A stretch of 64,000 bases of DNA from Dolichospermum sp. UHCC 0259 (GTDB lineage: Bacteria; Cyanobacteriota; Cyanobacteriia; Cyanobacteriales; Nostocaceae), in NCBI RefSeq assembly GCF_009711935.1, contig NZ_VIKX01000213.1, positions 1 through 64,000 on the forward strand, given 5' to 3'. Shown one piece after another: positions 46,738-54,589 of the stretch. The position numbers and the translations under genes were made by a program. A model generated the notes under the pieces. That model worked only from the letters and a program-made list of their open reading frames with translations. It did no database searches and was not told where the DNA came from. Each line of letters opens with the position of its first letter. Position 1 is the stretch's first letter.

Positions 46738-47526
46738 TTAACTAGCTTCACTAAATATTTCTATTGGGGAAGGAGGAGAATTTATTTCATCTCCTAATGT
46801 GGCGACAATTTCTAATTTATTAATTTGCTCTTTTAACCAATTAGTAAATAAATCTCCGAGAATAGCTACGCGCATTTGTTCATTCAATTCGGGAGCAATA
46901 ATTTCTTCAACTATAATGATATGGACTCCTTTGGGTGTAATGACTGGTTTAATAATTTCTGGGGGATTAGCGGCAAAAACTGCGGCAGCAATTTCTGGTC
47001 TAAAATCACTACGTTTGCGGATACCTTGATATCCTCCAGCGCGACGGATTTCTGGATTTTCGATATATTGACGAGCTACTTCTTGAAAACTAATTTCTCC
47101 TTCTTGGAGAGCATAAAATATTTCTAAAGCTAAGTCTTCATCATCTAATATTACTTCATAGGTAACTGCTCCACTATAATCAAGTTGGTGAGCATAAAAG
47201 AATGATTCAACTTTCTCGGCAAACAAATGATGAGCTAATTTTGCTGATAGGAGATTGAGATTTGCGATTTCTTCAAAGTTATCTAAGGAAAGATAATGTT
47301 TTTGCAACCATGCCCAGGTGTCTTCTGCTTTAATCAGGTTGTTAACTAATCGTAAACTATCTGCGGTTTGTTGTAATTCTGCTATTTCGATGGTAATGCC
47401 TTCTTTTTGGGCAGTTTCTGTAATAATGTTTCTAGTGGCGATCGCTTCTAATAAATTAGGGATTTGACAGGATATTTTTAGGTGATAAATAATATCTTCT
47501 TGGGATATTTTTACAATATTAGACAT
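46738..47526 (-). CDS. Parvulin-type peptidylprolyl isomerase
   Basis: The 262-residue protein has a SurA-like helical N-terminal region and a PpiC domain near 135-215: SFQEVARQYIENPEIRRAGG, then GYQGIRKRSDFRPEIAAAVF and PVITPKGVHIIIVEEI. There is no signal peptide, so it acts in the cytoplasm. The ATG has AAGGAG upstream. It converges on the HopA1 gene. Cytoplasmic isomerases of this sort commonly accompany double-glycine-leader peptide exporters in cyanobacteria, so membership in the RiPP locus is likely, though it lies on the opposite strand. Confidence 0.85.
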   Translation of the reverse strand: MSNIVKISQEDIIYHLKISCQIPNLLEAIATRNIITETAQKEGITIEIAELQQTADSLRLVNNLIKAEDTWAWLQKHYLSLDNFEEIANLNLLSAKLAHHLFAEKVESFFYAHQLDYSGAVTYEVILDDEDLALEIFYALQEGEISFQEVARQYIENPEIRRAGGYQGIRKRSDFRPEIAAAVFAANPPEIIKPVITPKGVHIIIVEEIIAPELNEQMRVAILGDLFTNWLKEQINKLEIVATLGDEINSPPSPIEIFSEAS

Positions 47527-47827
47527 GATTTAATCTCCTTGATTTACTAATTTTATTAAAAATTATTTTGAAAAAATAATATTTCAAGAATAATTAACCG
47601 CAGATGAACGCAGATAAAGATGGATAAATTAATGGATTTAATAATTTTGTTCTGACTCCTGACTCCTGCTATGGCGTATCTATCATATTTACCTGATATG
47701 TTATTTTCTTATCTCTATCTAATGGTAGTTTTAATATTTTTGATAATTTATAGCCGCAGAATTTGAAAATAAAAAACAAAAAAAACAAGATCCCCGACTT
47801 CTTTAAGAAATCGGGGATCTAAAATTG
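47527..47827. repeat. Intergenic region with dispersed repeats
   Basis: It holds ACCGCAGATGAACGCAGATA at about 47599-47618 (related to the ATCTGCGT repeats near 5480) and TTCTGACTCCTGACTCCTGC at about 47650-47669, the complement of the STRR heptamer. A one-mismatch copy of the GATCCCCGACTTCTT palindrome is at 47788-47820, just after the pgi stop, where it likely terminates pgi. Confidence 0.75.
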
Positions 47828-49414
47828 TTAACCGAGAGAAACAGTTAAACTTCCTGGTTTAGCTAAATCACCAGTTAACACCACACCCCGATTATTGATG
47901 TGTAAATGACGGAGAATTTTGTAAATTGCTTCCACTTCTTCCGCAGCGCCGGACATCTTTGCAAGTTCAGAAATAGAAAGTGCTTTTTTCTGGGTTTGCA
48001 ACACTTCTAAAACTCGTTTTTGTAAATCCAGAATCACAGCGGCAGCTTTTTTACCAGCTTCCACACCTGGTTGGTGATAAGCATTGACATTTACTAAACT
48101 GGCATATAAACCCACAGCCCGTTCATACAATGCAATTAACGCGCCAACTGTGCGAGCATTAACTTGAGGAATGCTGACTGTAATCGAATCGCGGTTATTC
48201 TCATACAATGCTTGACGAGTTCCTAACAAGAAACCACAAAGATAATCACCGGAAGTGACTCCAGGATCAACTTCTGTGGATTTTCCTTGACGATCTTCTA
48301 AAACTTCAATTAAGGTAGCAAAGAAATTAGGGACACCTTCGCGTAATTGTTGCACGTAAGCGTGTTGATCGGTTGAACCTTTGTTACCATAAACTGCAAT
48401 CCCTTGAAATACAGTTTTCCCATCTAAATCTTTTTCTTTACCCAAAGATTCCATGATGAGTTGTTGCAAATAGCGGCTAAATAGCAACAGGCTGTCCTTG
48501 TAGGGGAGGACTACCATATCTTTTTCACCTTTGCCATTTCCAGAGAAATACCAAGCAAGGGCTAATAAAGCGGCGGGGTTGTTTTTGAGATTGGGGACGC
48601 GGGTGGCATCATCCATTTCTTTTGCCCCGGACAGCATGGCACGGATATCTATGCCCTGTAATGCCGCAGGTACTAGCCCGACAGCGGACATTTCTGAGGT
48701 ACGTCCACCTACCCAATCGTACATGGAGAACCGGGCTAACCAATTTTCAGCTTTGGCGACTTTATCCAGGTTGCTATCTTGTCCGGTAATGGCAACTGCA
48801 TATTTAGCAAAGTCTAATTTTTGGGCTGTGTAGGCTTGTTTAACCTCAATCATGCCATTGCGAGGTTCGGGTGTGCCTCCAGATTTGGAAATGACTAATA
48901 CCAAGGTTGTGGCTAGTTTATCGCCAAGTTGGGCAAGAACCCGATCAATTCCGGTGGGGTCAGAATTGTCTATAAAGTGAATTTGTAGGGGTGGTATGTC
49001 GGGAGATAGGGCTTGGGCGACAAATTGGGGACCCAAGGCTGAACCACCAATACCAATGGAAATAATATCTGTGAAGCGGCATTCCTTGGGGGGATGAATT
49101 GCCCCGGTGTGTACCTGGTCGGCAAAAGCTTCGATTTGTTCTAAGGTTTGAACTATTTCTTGGGTGAGTTCGGGGGTGGGGGCTAAATCTGGATTCCGCA
49201 ACCAGTAATGTCCTACCATGCGGTTTTCGTCGGGATTGGCGATCGCCCCTTTTTCTAATTCCACCATATCCGCAAACGCTTTGTCAAATTTAGGTTGTAA
49301 CGATGCCACAAACCCATCATCAAACTGCATCCGACTGATATCTAAATACAGTCCTAATCCCTCGTGTAAATATAACCAATCTTGGTATCGTTGCCAAAGT
49401 GCCTGAGCATCCAT
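47828..49414 (-). CDS. pgi: Glucose-6-phosphate isomerase
   Basis: Pgi interconverts glucose 6-phosphate and fructose 6-phosphate in glycolysis, the oxidative pentose phosphate pathway and glycogen metabolism. The 528-residue protein shows [14 protein letters not shown], the sugar-phosphate binding [12 protein letters not shown], the catalytic [12 protein letters not shown] region and [15 protein letters not shown]. It is of the longer cyanobacterial form. It is transcribed alone and ends in a palindromic terminator. Confidence 0.97.
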   Translation of the reverse strand: MDAQALWQRYQDWLYLHEGLGLYLDISRMQFDDGFVASLQPKFDKAFADMVELEKGAIANPDENRMVGHYWLRNPDLAPTPELTQEIVQTLEQIEAFADQVHTGAIHPPKECRFTDIISIGIGGSALGPQFVAQALSPDIPPLQIHFIDNSDPTGIDRVLAQLGDKLATTLVLVISKSGGTPEPRNGMIEVKQAYTAQKLDFAKYAVAITGQDSNLDKVAKAENWLARFSMYDWVGGRTSEMSAVGLVPAALQGIDIRAMLSGAKEMDDATRVPNLKNNPAALLALAWYFSGNGKGEKDMVVLPYKDSLLLFSRYLQQLIMESLGKEKDLDGKTVFQGIAVYGNKGSTDQHAYVQQLREGVPNFFATLIEVLEDRQGKSTEVDPGVTSGDYLCGFLLGTRQALYENNRDSITVSIPQVNARTVGALIALYERAVGLYASLVNVNAYHQPGVEAGKKAAAVILDLQKRVLEVLQTQKKALSISELAKMSGAAEEVEAIYKILRHLHINNRGVVLTGDLAKPGSLTVSLG

Positions 49415-49800
49415 AAGAGGGAATTCTCAAATATATTGATCAAACTCCAGTTTAATGTATGGTTTTGGCGATCCCTGCTTTGTCTTATACAGTTTGTAAT
49501 CATCTGCCGAAACATAGGGAAAATGTAATATATATCATCAGTAATTATTCAGATCCATATTTTTCTAAAAAGTTCGGAATTTTGTCCTTCAGTTCAACTC
49601 TTCACTATGTTTACTGGGTAAGTATCAAGAGCTTTAATCACTTGACTCATTCTTTCATACAGTGATACTATCTACCCACAATAGGATAAGTAGGTGAATA
49701 GAAAAATTTAAAGGTATATAACGAAATGTAAATTCAATAAATACCTTGCACATAGGTTATTTCACCGTTTTTACAAAACTAAACATATATTGTTTTTATT
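49415..49800. promoter_or_regulatory. Divergent intergenic region of pgi and the nitric oxide synthase gene
   Basis: AT-rich, 386 bases. A loose inverted pair GGGTAAGTATCA (about 49617-49628) and TGATACTATCTACCC (about 49663-49677) could be an operator or a transcript hairpin upstream of the NOS gene. No open frame of interest was seen. Confidence 0.4.
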
Positions 49801-51150
49801 GTGTCTACCTACTTAAACAACGTGGAATATTATGCAATATTTCCCCGAATTTTCCAATGTCCTCTAAGATTAAGGATCAATAAAATGCTAAATAAGATAT
49901 TATTTTTATTGATATCTTTCAAGAAAGACACAGTAGAACACTTGCTATCTTTAATTAAAAAAATAAATATTAAATTTCTAAAAGTTAACTCAGAATCCCA
50001 TTCATCGAAAACTAAAAACAACCAAACAGATCAAATACTTGGTGAGGTTCAAGAGTTCTTACTTTTATTACAAAGAGAATGTCATTTATATTTATCTGAA
50101 ACTCAAAGATTCACAGATATACAAAATGAAATAAAAGCAACAGGAACATATTGGCAAACTTATGACGAGTTAGCTTATGGTGCTAAATTGGCATGGCGGA
50201 ATAGCACTAGATGTATAGGTCGTAACTATTGGGATTTATTGTCAGTTAATGATTACCGCAGTTTAAATAAACCAGATGAAATATTTGATGCTTTAGTAGA
50301 ACATTTAAGGTCGGCTACTAATGAAGGTCGAATTAAACCTTTGATCACTGTTTTCGCACCGCAAGAACCTAATCAACCAGGAATCAGAATCTGGAATGAA
50401 CAACTGATTCGCTATGCAGGTTATGAACAATTTGATGGTTCTATTATTGGTGATCCAAAATATGTAGAATTCACAAAAATTGTTCATAAAATGGGATGGA
50501 AAGGAAGTAAAGGCACTCCTTTTGATATTTTGCCAATTGTCATTCAAATGCCTAACCAGCAACCTCATCTGTTCGAGTTACCTTCTGATGTAGTTCTTGA
50601 AGTATCAATCCAACATCCTGAATATCCTTGGTTTGCTGAATTGGGTTTGAAGTGGCACGCAGTCCCATTAATTAGCAATATGATGTTAGATATTGGTGGA
50701 ATTAAATATACATCTGCTCCCTTTAACGGTTGGTATATGGGAACTGAAATTGGATCTCGTAATTTTGGCGATGAATCTCGTTACAACTTGTTATTTATCG
50801 TGGCACAAAAATTAGGTTTGAATCCTCGATCTAACTACACATTATGGCGAGATCGTGCTTTAGTAGAATTAAATATCGCTGTTCTTTACTCATTTCAAAA
50901 AGCTGGCGTAACTATCGTTGATCATCATACAGAAAGTCGTCATTTTATCCAGTTTGAAAAGAAAGAAAAATTAAATCAAAGATGTGCTTATGCAGACTGG
51001 TATTGGATTGTGCCACCGATGTCTGGGTCTGCAACTCCAGTTTTTCATCGCACTTATGAAAATATTGAGTTAAAACCTAATTTCTTTTATCAACCTGACC
51101 CTTGGCGACAATCTGATGTTGACCTCAAATTAAAGTGTCCCGTTACCTAA
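49801..51150 (+). CDS. nos: Nitric oxide synthase, oxygenase domain only
   Basis: NOS oxidises L-arginine to citrulline and nitric oxide. The haem thiolate Cys138 lies in KLAWRNSTRCIGRNYW (about 129-144). The substrate region has GWYMGTEIGSRNFGDESRYN with Glu316, which binds the guanidinium of arginine. The C-terminal part has DWYWIVPPMSGSATPVFH, the pterin/dimer region. There is no reductase or globin domain, as in bacterial stand-alone NOS; the electron donor must be another flavoprotein. An 80-residue basic N-terminal stretch is not typical. A start at ATG 49885, with AAGGA upstream, would remove 28 residues of it. No redox partner gene is next to it. Confidence 0.93.
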   Translation: MSTYLNNVEYYAIFPRIFQCPLRLRINKMLNKILFLLISFKKDTVEHLLSLIKKINIKFLKVNSESHSSKTKNNQTDQILGEVQEFLLLLQRECHLYLSETQRFTDIQNEIKATGTYWQTYDELAYGAKLAWRNSTRCIGRNYWDLLSVNDYRSLNKPDEIFDALVEHLRSATNEGRIKPLITVFAPQEPNQPGIRIWNEQLIRYAGYEQFDGSIIGDPKYVEFTKIVHKMGWKGSKGTPFDILPIVIQMPNQQPHLFELPSDVVLEVSIQHPEYPWFAELGLKWHAVPLISNMMLDIGGIKYTSAPFNGWYMGTEIGSRNFGDESRYNLLFIVAQKLGLNPRSNYTLWRDRALVELNIAVLYSFQKAGVTIVDHHTESRHFIQFEKKEKLNQRCAYADWYWIVPPMSGSATPVFHRTYENIELKPNFFYQPDPWRQSDVDLKLKCPVT

Positions 51151-51235
51151 GAGGATGTTTGAAAAGTCCCCCTCCTCGCTTGCGGGGAGGGTTGGGGTGG
51201 GGTTCTTGTATTTCACTCAGCCAAGAACCGCTATA
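51150..51235. repeat. GC-rich dispersed repeat after the nitric oxide synthase gene
   Basis: AGAGGATGTTTGAAAAG, then CCCCCTCCTCGCTTGCGG, then a GGGGTGGGGTTCTTGTATTT end and TCAGCCAAG. It is shared in part with 27275-27405 and with 31110-31252 (inverted). A 79-codon frame that runs from it to 51394 is discussed as rejected. Confidence 0.7.
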
Positions 51236-51422
51236 TTGATGTATCAAAAACTTTTAGATCCCCCTAAAGCCATTTTTCCTAATTCAATCAAGACAAGATT
51301 ATACACCCGTGCGGGTTCTAAACTTTTGAAGTCCATTAAAAAAGATTCAAAATACACTACAATTTATGGCACTAAGAAGCAGGGCAGCAAATAAATAATT
51401 ATTACTGACAACTAACTAAACT

Positions 51423-52556
51423 ATGATCGAATATCTGATTTTTCTTGCTATTTCTACCGCCACCTTCGCCCTGTTCGGACTAGGACTCAATCTCCAATGG
51501 GGTTTTACCGGTTTAATTAACTTTGGTCATATTGCTTTCATGACTTTGGGTGCGTATACGACGGTTTTATTAAGTCTCAAGGGCGTACCGTTACTGCTAT
51601 CGGCGGGAATCGGGGCAATTGTTGCCGCAATGCTTGGGTTAGTAATTGGCTTTGCAACTTTGCGGTTACGCGAAGACTATCTTTCAATTGTCACCATTGG
51701 TACAGGCGAATTAATTCGATTAATAGTCAATAATCAGGATTTACCCGTAGGTAATACGTGGATATCGGGATCTTTCGGTGTGCAAAGTTATGTTATCCCG
51801 TTATCAACAACTCCCAATTTATTTTTCCGCTTGGTGATGATTGGGGTACTAACTTTATTAACAGGAATTACCTTATTTTCTCTATGGCGTTGGGTACGGA
51901 CTGCTCAAATTTCTGCAAATAATAATATAATTAGAAATAGTAGTCTTAAACAAGAATTTACCTCTCGGTTAATAGTCGGAATTGCTTTAGGGTTATTAGC
52001 TACTGCAATTTATATTTCTGGTGTAATTGGACTCTATAATTATAATCCCAAAGCCGGGTTAATGTTGTTCATATTGTTAATTTTAGCTTTTGTCTTTTGG
52101 CGGTTGGAAATTTTAGTGCGATCGCCCTGGGGAAGAGTGCTAAAATCTATTCGGGAAGATGAAGAAGTCCCCAAAGCATTAGGTAAAAACGTCTTCTCCT
52201 ATAAACTCCAATCATTAATGTTAGGTGGGGCAGTTGCCGGCATAGCTGGAGCATTTTTCGCTTGGCAACTAGGCGCAATTTACCCCGATAACTTCCAACC
52301 TCAACTCACCTTTGATGCCTGGATTATGGTAATTTTAGGTGGTTCTGGTAATAATCTAGGAACTATTTTAGGTGCGGTTATTTTCTTTGCCTATGATGCC
52401 CTCACTAGAGAATTTTTACCCAAAATTGTTCCCCTAGATGTAGAACGGATTGGTGCATTTCGGATTATGTTTATTGGGTTACTGTTAATGGTATTGATGA
52501 TTTGGCGACCTCAAGGTATTTTAGGGAAAAAGGAAGAACTAACTCTGGGTAAATAA
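51423..52556 (+). CDS. natD: Branched-chain/neutral amino-acid ABC transporter permease (LivM/NatD type)
   Basis: The 377-residue inner-membrane permease has the LivM pattern: GLGLNLQWGFTGLINFGHIAF, then FATLRLREDYLSIVTIGTGE and the EAA-type loop SIREDEEVPKALGKNVFSYKL. About ten helices are visible. It is related to the NatD subunit of the N-I neutral amino-acid transporter of Anabaena, which serves uptake and recapture of amino acids. A matching ATPase gene follows after a Uma2-family gene, an unusual break in this operon. The substrate-binding protein and the second permease are not in the window. A terminator hairpin lies directly after the stop. Confidence 0.9.
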   Translation: MIEYLIFLAISTATFALFGLGLNLQWGFTGLINFGHIAFMTLGAYTTVLLSLKGVPLLLSAGIGAIVAAMLGLVIGFATLRLREDYLSIVTIGTGELIRLIVNNQDLPVGNTWISGSFGVQSYVIPLSTTPNLFFRLVMIGVLTLLTGITLFSLWRWVRTAQISANNNIIRNSSLKQEFTSRLIVGIALGLLATAIYISGVIGLYNYNPKAGLMLFILLILAFVFWRLEILVRSPWGRVLKSIREDEEVPKALGKNVFSYKLQSLMLGGAVAGIAGAFFAWQLGAIYPDNFQPQLTFDAWIMVILGGSGNNLGTILGAVIFFAYDALTREFLPKIVPLDVERIGAFRIMFIGLLLMVLMIWRPQGILGKKEELTLGK

Positions 52557-52560
52557 TTAT

Positions 52561-52591
52561 AAAACCCGATTAAGAAAAAATTACGGGTTTT
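52561..52591 (+). terminator. Hairpin after the permease gene
   Basis: AAAACCCG pairs with CGGGTTTT (52561-52568 with 52584-52591), followed by ATTGTTAAAA. It would separate transcription of the permease from the Uma2 and ATPase genes. Confidence 0.6.
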
Positions 52592-52635
52592 ATTGTTAAA
52601 ATAGTTGATACAAGCCGTTTATGGGAAAAATAGCC

Positions 52636-53205
52636 ATGACAGTTGCAACTGCTAAAAAGATGACTTTGGAAGAATTTCTTAATTATGACGATGGGACCGA
52701 TAATTTATATGAATTTGAGAACGGAGAATTAATTACTATGCCTTCTGAAAGTGAGCTAAATTGTCGGATAGCGATGTTTTTAGTGGCCTATTTTCTGAAA
52801 TTAGGTATTCCATATTATCGGTTAAGAATGAAAACAGAAATTGCTGTGAATAGTCGGCAGGTGGGGGTGCGTGTTCCTGATTTAGTGGTGTTTTCTGAAG
52901 AATTAGCTCAGGTGATGCAGGGGGCTACACGCTCGCTAATTTTAATGGATATGCCGCTGCCTTTGTTGGTAGTTGAGGTAGTGAGTCCAAATCAGGAAAA
53001 TCGTGATTATCGTTATAAGCGTTCTGAGTATGCAGCGCGGGGAATTACTGAGTATTGGATTGTTGATCCAATTGGGCAAAAAGTGACGGTTTTGGAATGG
53101 GTGGAGGGTTTTTATGAGGAGCAGGTTTATACTGGGGATGATATGATTTGTTCGCCTCTATTTAGTGATTTAAAGTTAACTGTGGCTGAGGTTTTACAGG
53201 GATGA
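52636..53205 (+). CDS. Uma2 family endonuclease-like protein (DUF820)
   Basis: The 189-residue protein has the Uma2 pattern with a PD-(D/E)XK-like fold: MTLEEFLNYDDGTDNLYEFE (the early acidic region), GVRVPDLVVFSEE (PD motif), then LLVVEVVSPNQENRDYRYKR (E-x-V/S) and YAARGITEYWIVDP. Uma2 genes are very abundant in cyanobacteria, and their role is unknown; many occur as singletons like this. The ATG at 52621 adds five residues. It interrupts the ABC transporter permease and ATPase genes. Confidence 0.93.
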   Translation: MTVATAKKMTLEEFLNYDDGTDNLYEFENGELITMPSESELNCRIAMFLVAYFLKLGIPYYRLRMKTEIAVNSRQVGVRVPDLVVFSEELAQVMQGATRSLILMDMPLPLLVVEVVSPNQENRDYRYKRSEYAARGITEYWIVDPIGQKVTVLEWVEGFYEEQVYTGDDMICSPLFSDLKLTVAEVLQG

Positions 53206-53270
53206 AATTTGATTAACTCTGACAATTTTTATTTGATAACAATAATTAAAAACCAACAAAAAACCTAAAA

Positions 53271-54056
53271 ATGGTAAATAATATCGAATCACCCCAACTA
53301 CCTCTTTTAGCTGCAACTGGACTTTGTAAAAATTTTGGCGGCATTAAAGCAGTTCAAGAAGCTAATATTGAAGTGATTAAAGGTAGTATTACTGGATTAA
53401 TTGGTCCCAATGGGGCAGGAAAAACTACTTTATTTAATTTACTCTCTAATTTTATTCGTCCCGATAAAGGGAGAGTGATTTTTGATGGTGAACCTGTTCA
53501 TCAATTACAACCATACCAAATTGCCCAACAGGGATTAGTGAGAACTTTTCAAGTTGCCCGGGCTTTATCGAAGTTATCAGTATTAGAAAATATGCTTTTG
53601 GGGGCGCAAAAACAAACCGGCGAGAACTTTTGGCAAGTGCAATTTCAACCCCATATTGTTGCTAAAGAAGAAAAGCAACTAAAAGAACGAGCAATGTTTT
53701 TGTTAGAATCTGTAGGCTTAGAAAAAAAAGCCCATGATTATGCCGGTGGTTTATCTGGGGGACAGCGGAAACTTTTAGAAATCGGTCGGGCATTGATGAC
53801 CAATCCTAAGTTAATATTGCTAGATGAACCTGCTGCTGGCGTAAATCCCAGATTAATTGATGAAATAAGCGATCGCATTCTAGCCTGGAATCGTCACGAC
53901 GGCATGACATTTTTAATTATCGAACATAACATGGACGTAATTATGTCCTTATGTGATCGAGTTTGGGTATTAGCTGAAGGACAAAATCTAGCTGTTGGTA
54001 GTCCTACAGAAATCCAAAATAATACCAAAGTTTTAGAAGCATATTTAGGACAATGA
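53271..54056 (+). CDS. natA: Amino-acid ABC transporter ATPase (LivG/NatA type)
   Basis: The 261-residue ATPase has Walker A GPNGAGKT at about 45-52 and the signature LSGGQRKLLEIGRAL. Walker B follows as PKLILLDEPAAGVNP, and the H-loop is IIEHNMDVIMSLCDRVWVL. The LivG-type QVARALSKLSVLENMLLG segment is present. It pairs with the NatD/LivM permease encoded 0.7 kb upstream in neutral amino-acid transport. A Uma2-family gene sits between them. HicA follows 13 bases later, so the ABC and toxin-antitoxin genes may share a transcript. Confidence 0.92.
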   Translation: MVNNIESPQLPLLAATGLCKNFGGIKAVQEANIEVIKGSITGLIGPNGAGKTTLFNLLSNFIRPDKGRVIFDGEPVHQLQPYQIAQQGLVRTFQVARALSKLSVLENMLLGAQKQTGENFWQVQFQPHIVAKEEKQLKERAMFLLESVGLEKKAHDYAGGLSGGQRKLLEIGRALMTNPKLILLDEPAAGVNPRLIDEISDRILAWNRHDGMTFLIIEHNMDVIMSLCDRVWVLAEGQNLAVGSPTEIQNNTKVLEAYLGQ

Positions 54057-54069
54057 TATTATATTAGAT

Positions 54070-54300
54070 ATGCCCAAAAAAATTAGAGAACTGAAAAATT
54101 TATTACTGCAATCAGGTTTTACTTGTCGGACTGGAAAAGGTAGTCATACTAACTGGTACCATCCTTTATTATCTGGACGAGTTACTATATCAGGTAAAGA
54201 CGGAAAAGATGCGAAAGAATACCAAGAGAAAGATGTTAGTAACGCCATCAAAAGAATAGAAGAAATAAAAAAACCTCAAGAGGAAGCACAAAATGAATAA
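54070..54300 (+). CDS. hicA: HicA-type mRNA interferase toxin
   Basis: The 76-residue protein is a double-stranded-RNA-binding-fold toxin: IRELKNLLLQSGFTCRTGKG, then the catalytic His26 in GSHTNWYHP. The acidic and basic C-terminal tail ends KKPQEEAQNE. HicA cleaves mRNA and is held by the HicB antitoxin encoded by the next gene, which overlaps its end by eight bases. It lies 13 bases after the ATPase gene. Confidence 0.9.
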   Translation: MPKKIRELKNLLLQSGFTCRTGKGSHTNWYHPLLSGRVTISGKDGKDAKEYQEKDVSNAIKRIEEIKKPQEEAQNE

Positions 54301-54517
54301 TCATTACACAATCATTATTCAATGGTCAGAAGAAGATAACTGCTTTGTGGTAAGTCTTCCTGAATGGGGAGAATTTTGTCACACTCATGGAGACACTTAT
54401 GAAGAGGCTTTAAAAAATGCCCAAGAAGTTTTAGAAATGCTGATTTCATCTTATTTAGAAGACGGACAACCAATCCCCGAACCGCAAATTTTAGGGAAGT
54501 CATTAACAGCAGCTTAA
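54293..54517 (+). CDS. hicB: HicB-type antitoxin
   Basis: The 74-residue antitoxin has the HicB partial RNase-H fold: IIIQWSEEDNCFVVSLPEWG, then THGDTYEEALKNAQEVLEML. It lacks the usual C-terminal DNA-binding helix domain, so it is the short form. It overlaps the hicA 3' end by eight bases in a different frame. A palindromic terminator follows within 20 bases. Confidence 0.9.
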   Translation: MNNHYTIIIQWSEEDNCFVVSLPEWGEFCHTHGDTYEEALKNAQEVLEMLISSYLEDGQPIPEPQILGKSLTAA

Positions 54518-54533
54518 TTAGATCAATTAGATC

Positions 54534-54566
54534 AGATCCCCGACTTCTTAAAGAAGTCGGGGATCT
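54534..54566. terminator. Palindromic terminator after hicB
   Basis: AGATCCCCGACTTCTT-A-AAGAAGTCGGGGATCT, a 16-pair palindrome matching the 46691-46723 copy except for the centre. Confidence 0.82.
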
Positions 54567-54589
54567 AGAAATCCACAATCCAACACCCT

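Noticed and set aside
51155..51394. A 79-codon frame after the nitric oxide synthase gene
   Set aside because: It starts inside a GC-rich dispersed repeat and then becomes Lys-rich without recognisable motifs. A decayed gene is possible but I cannot support it.
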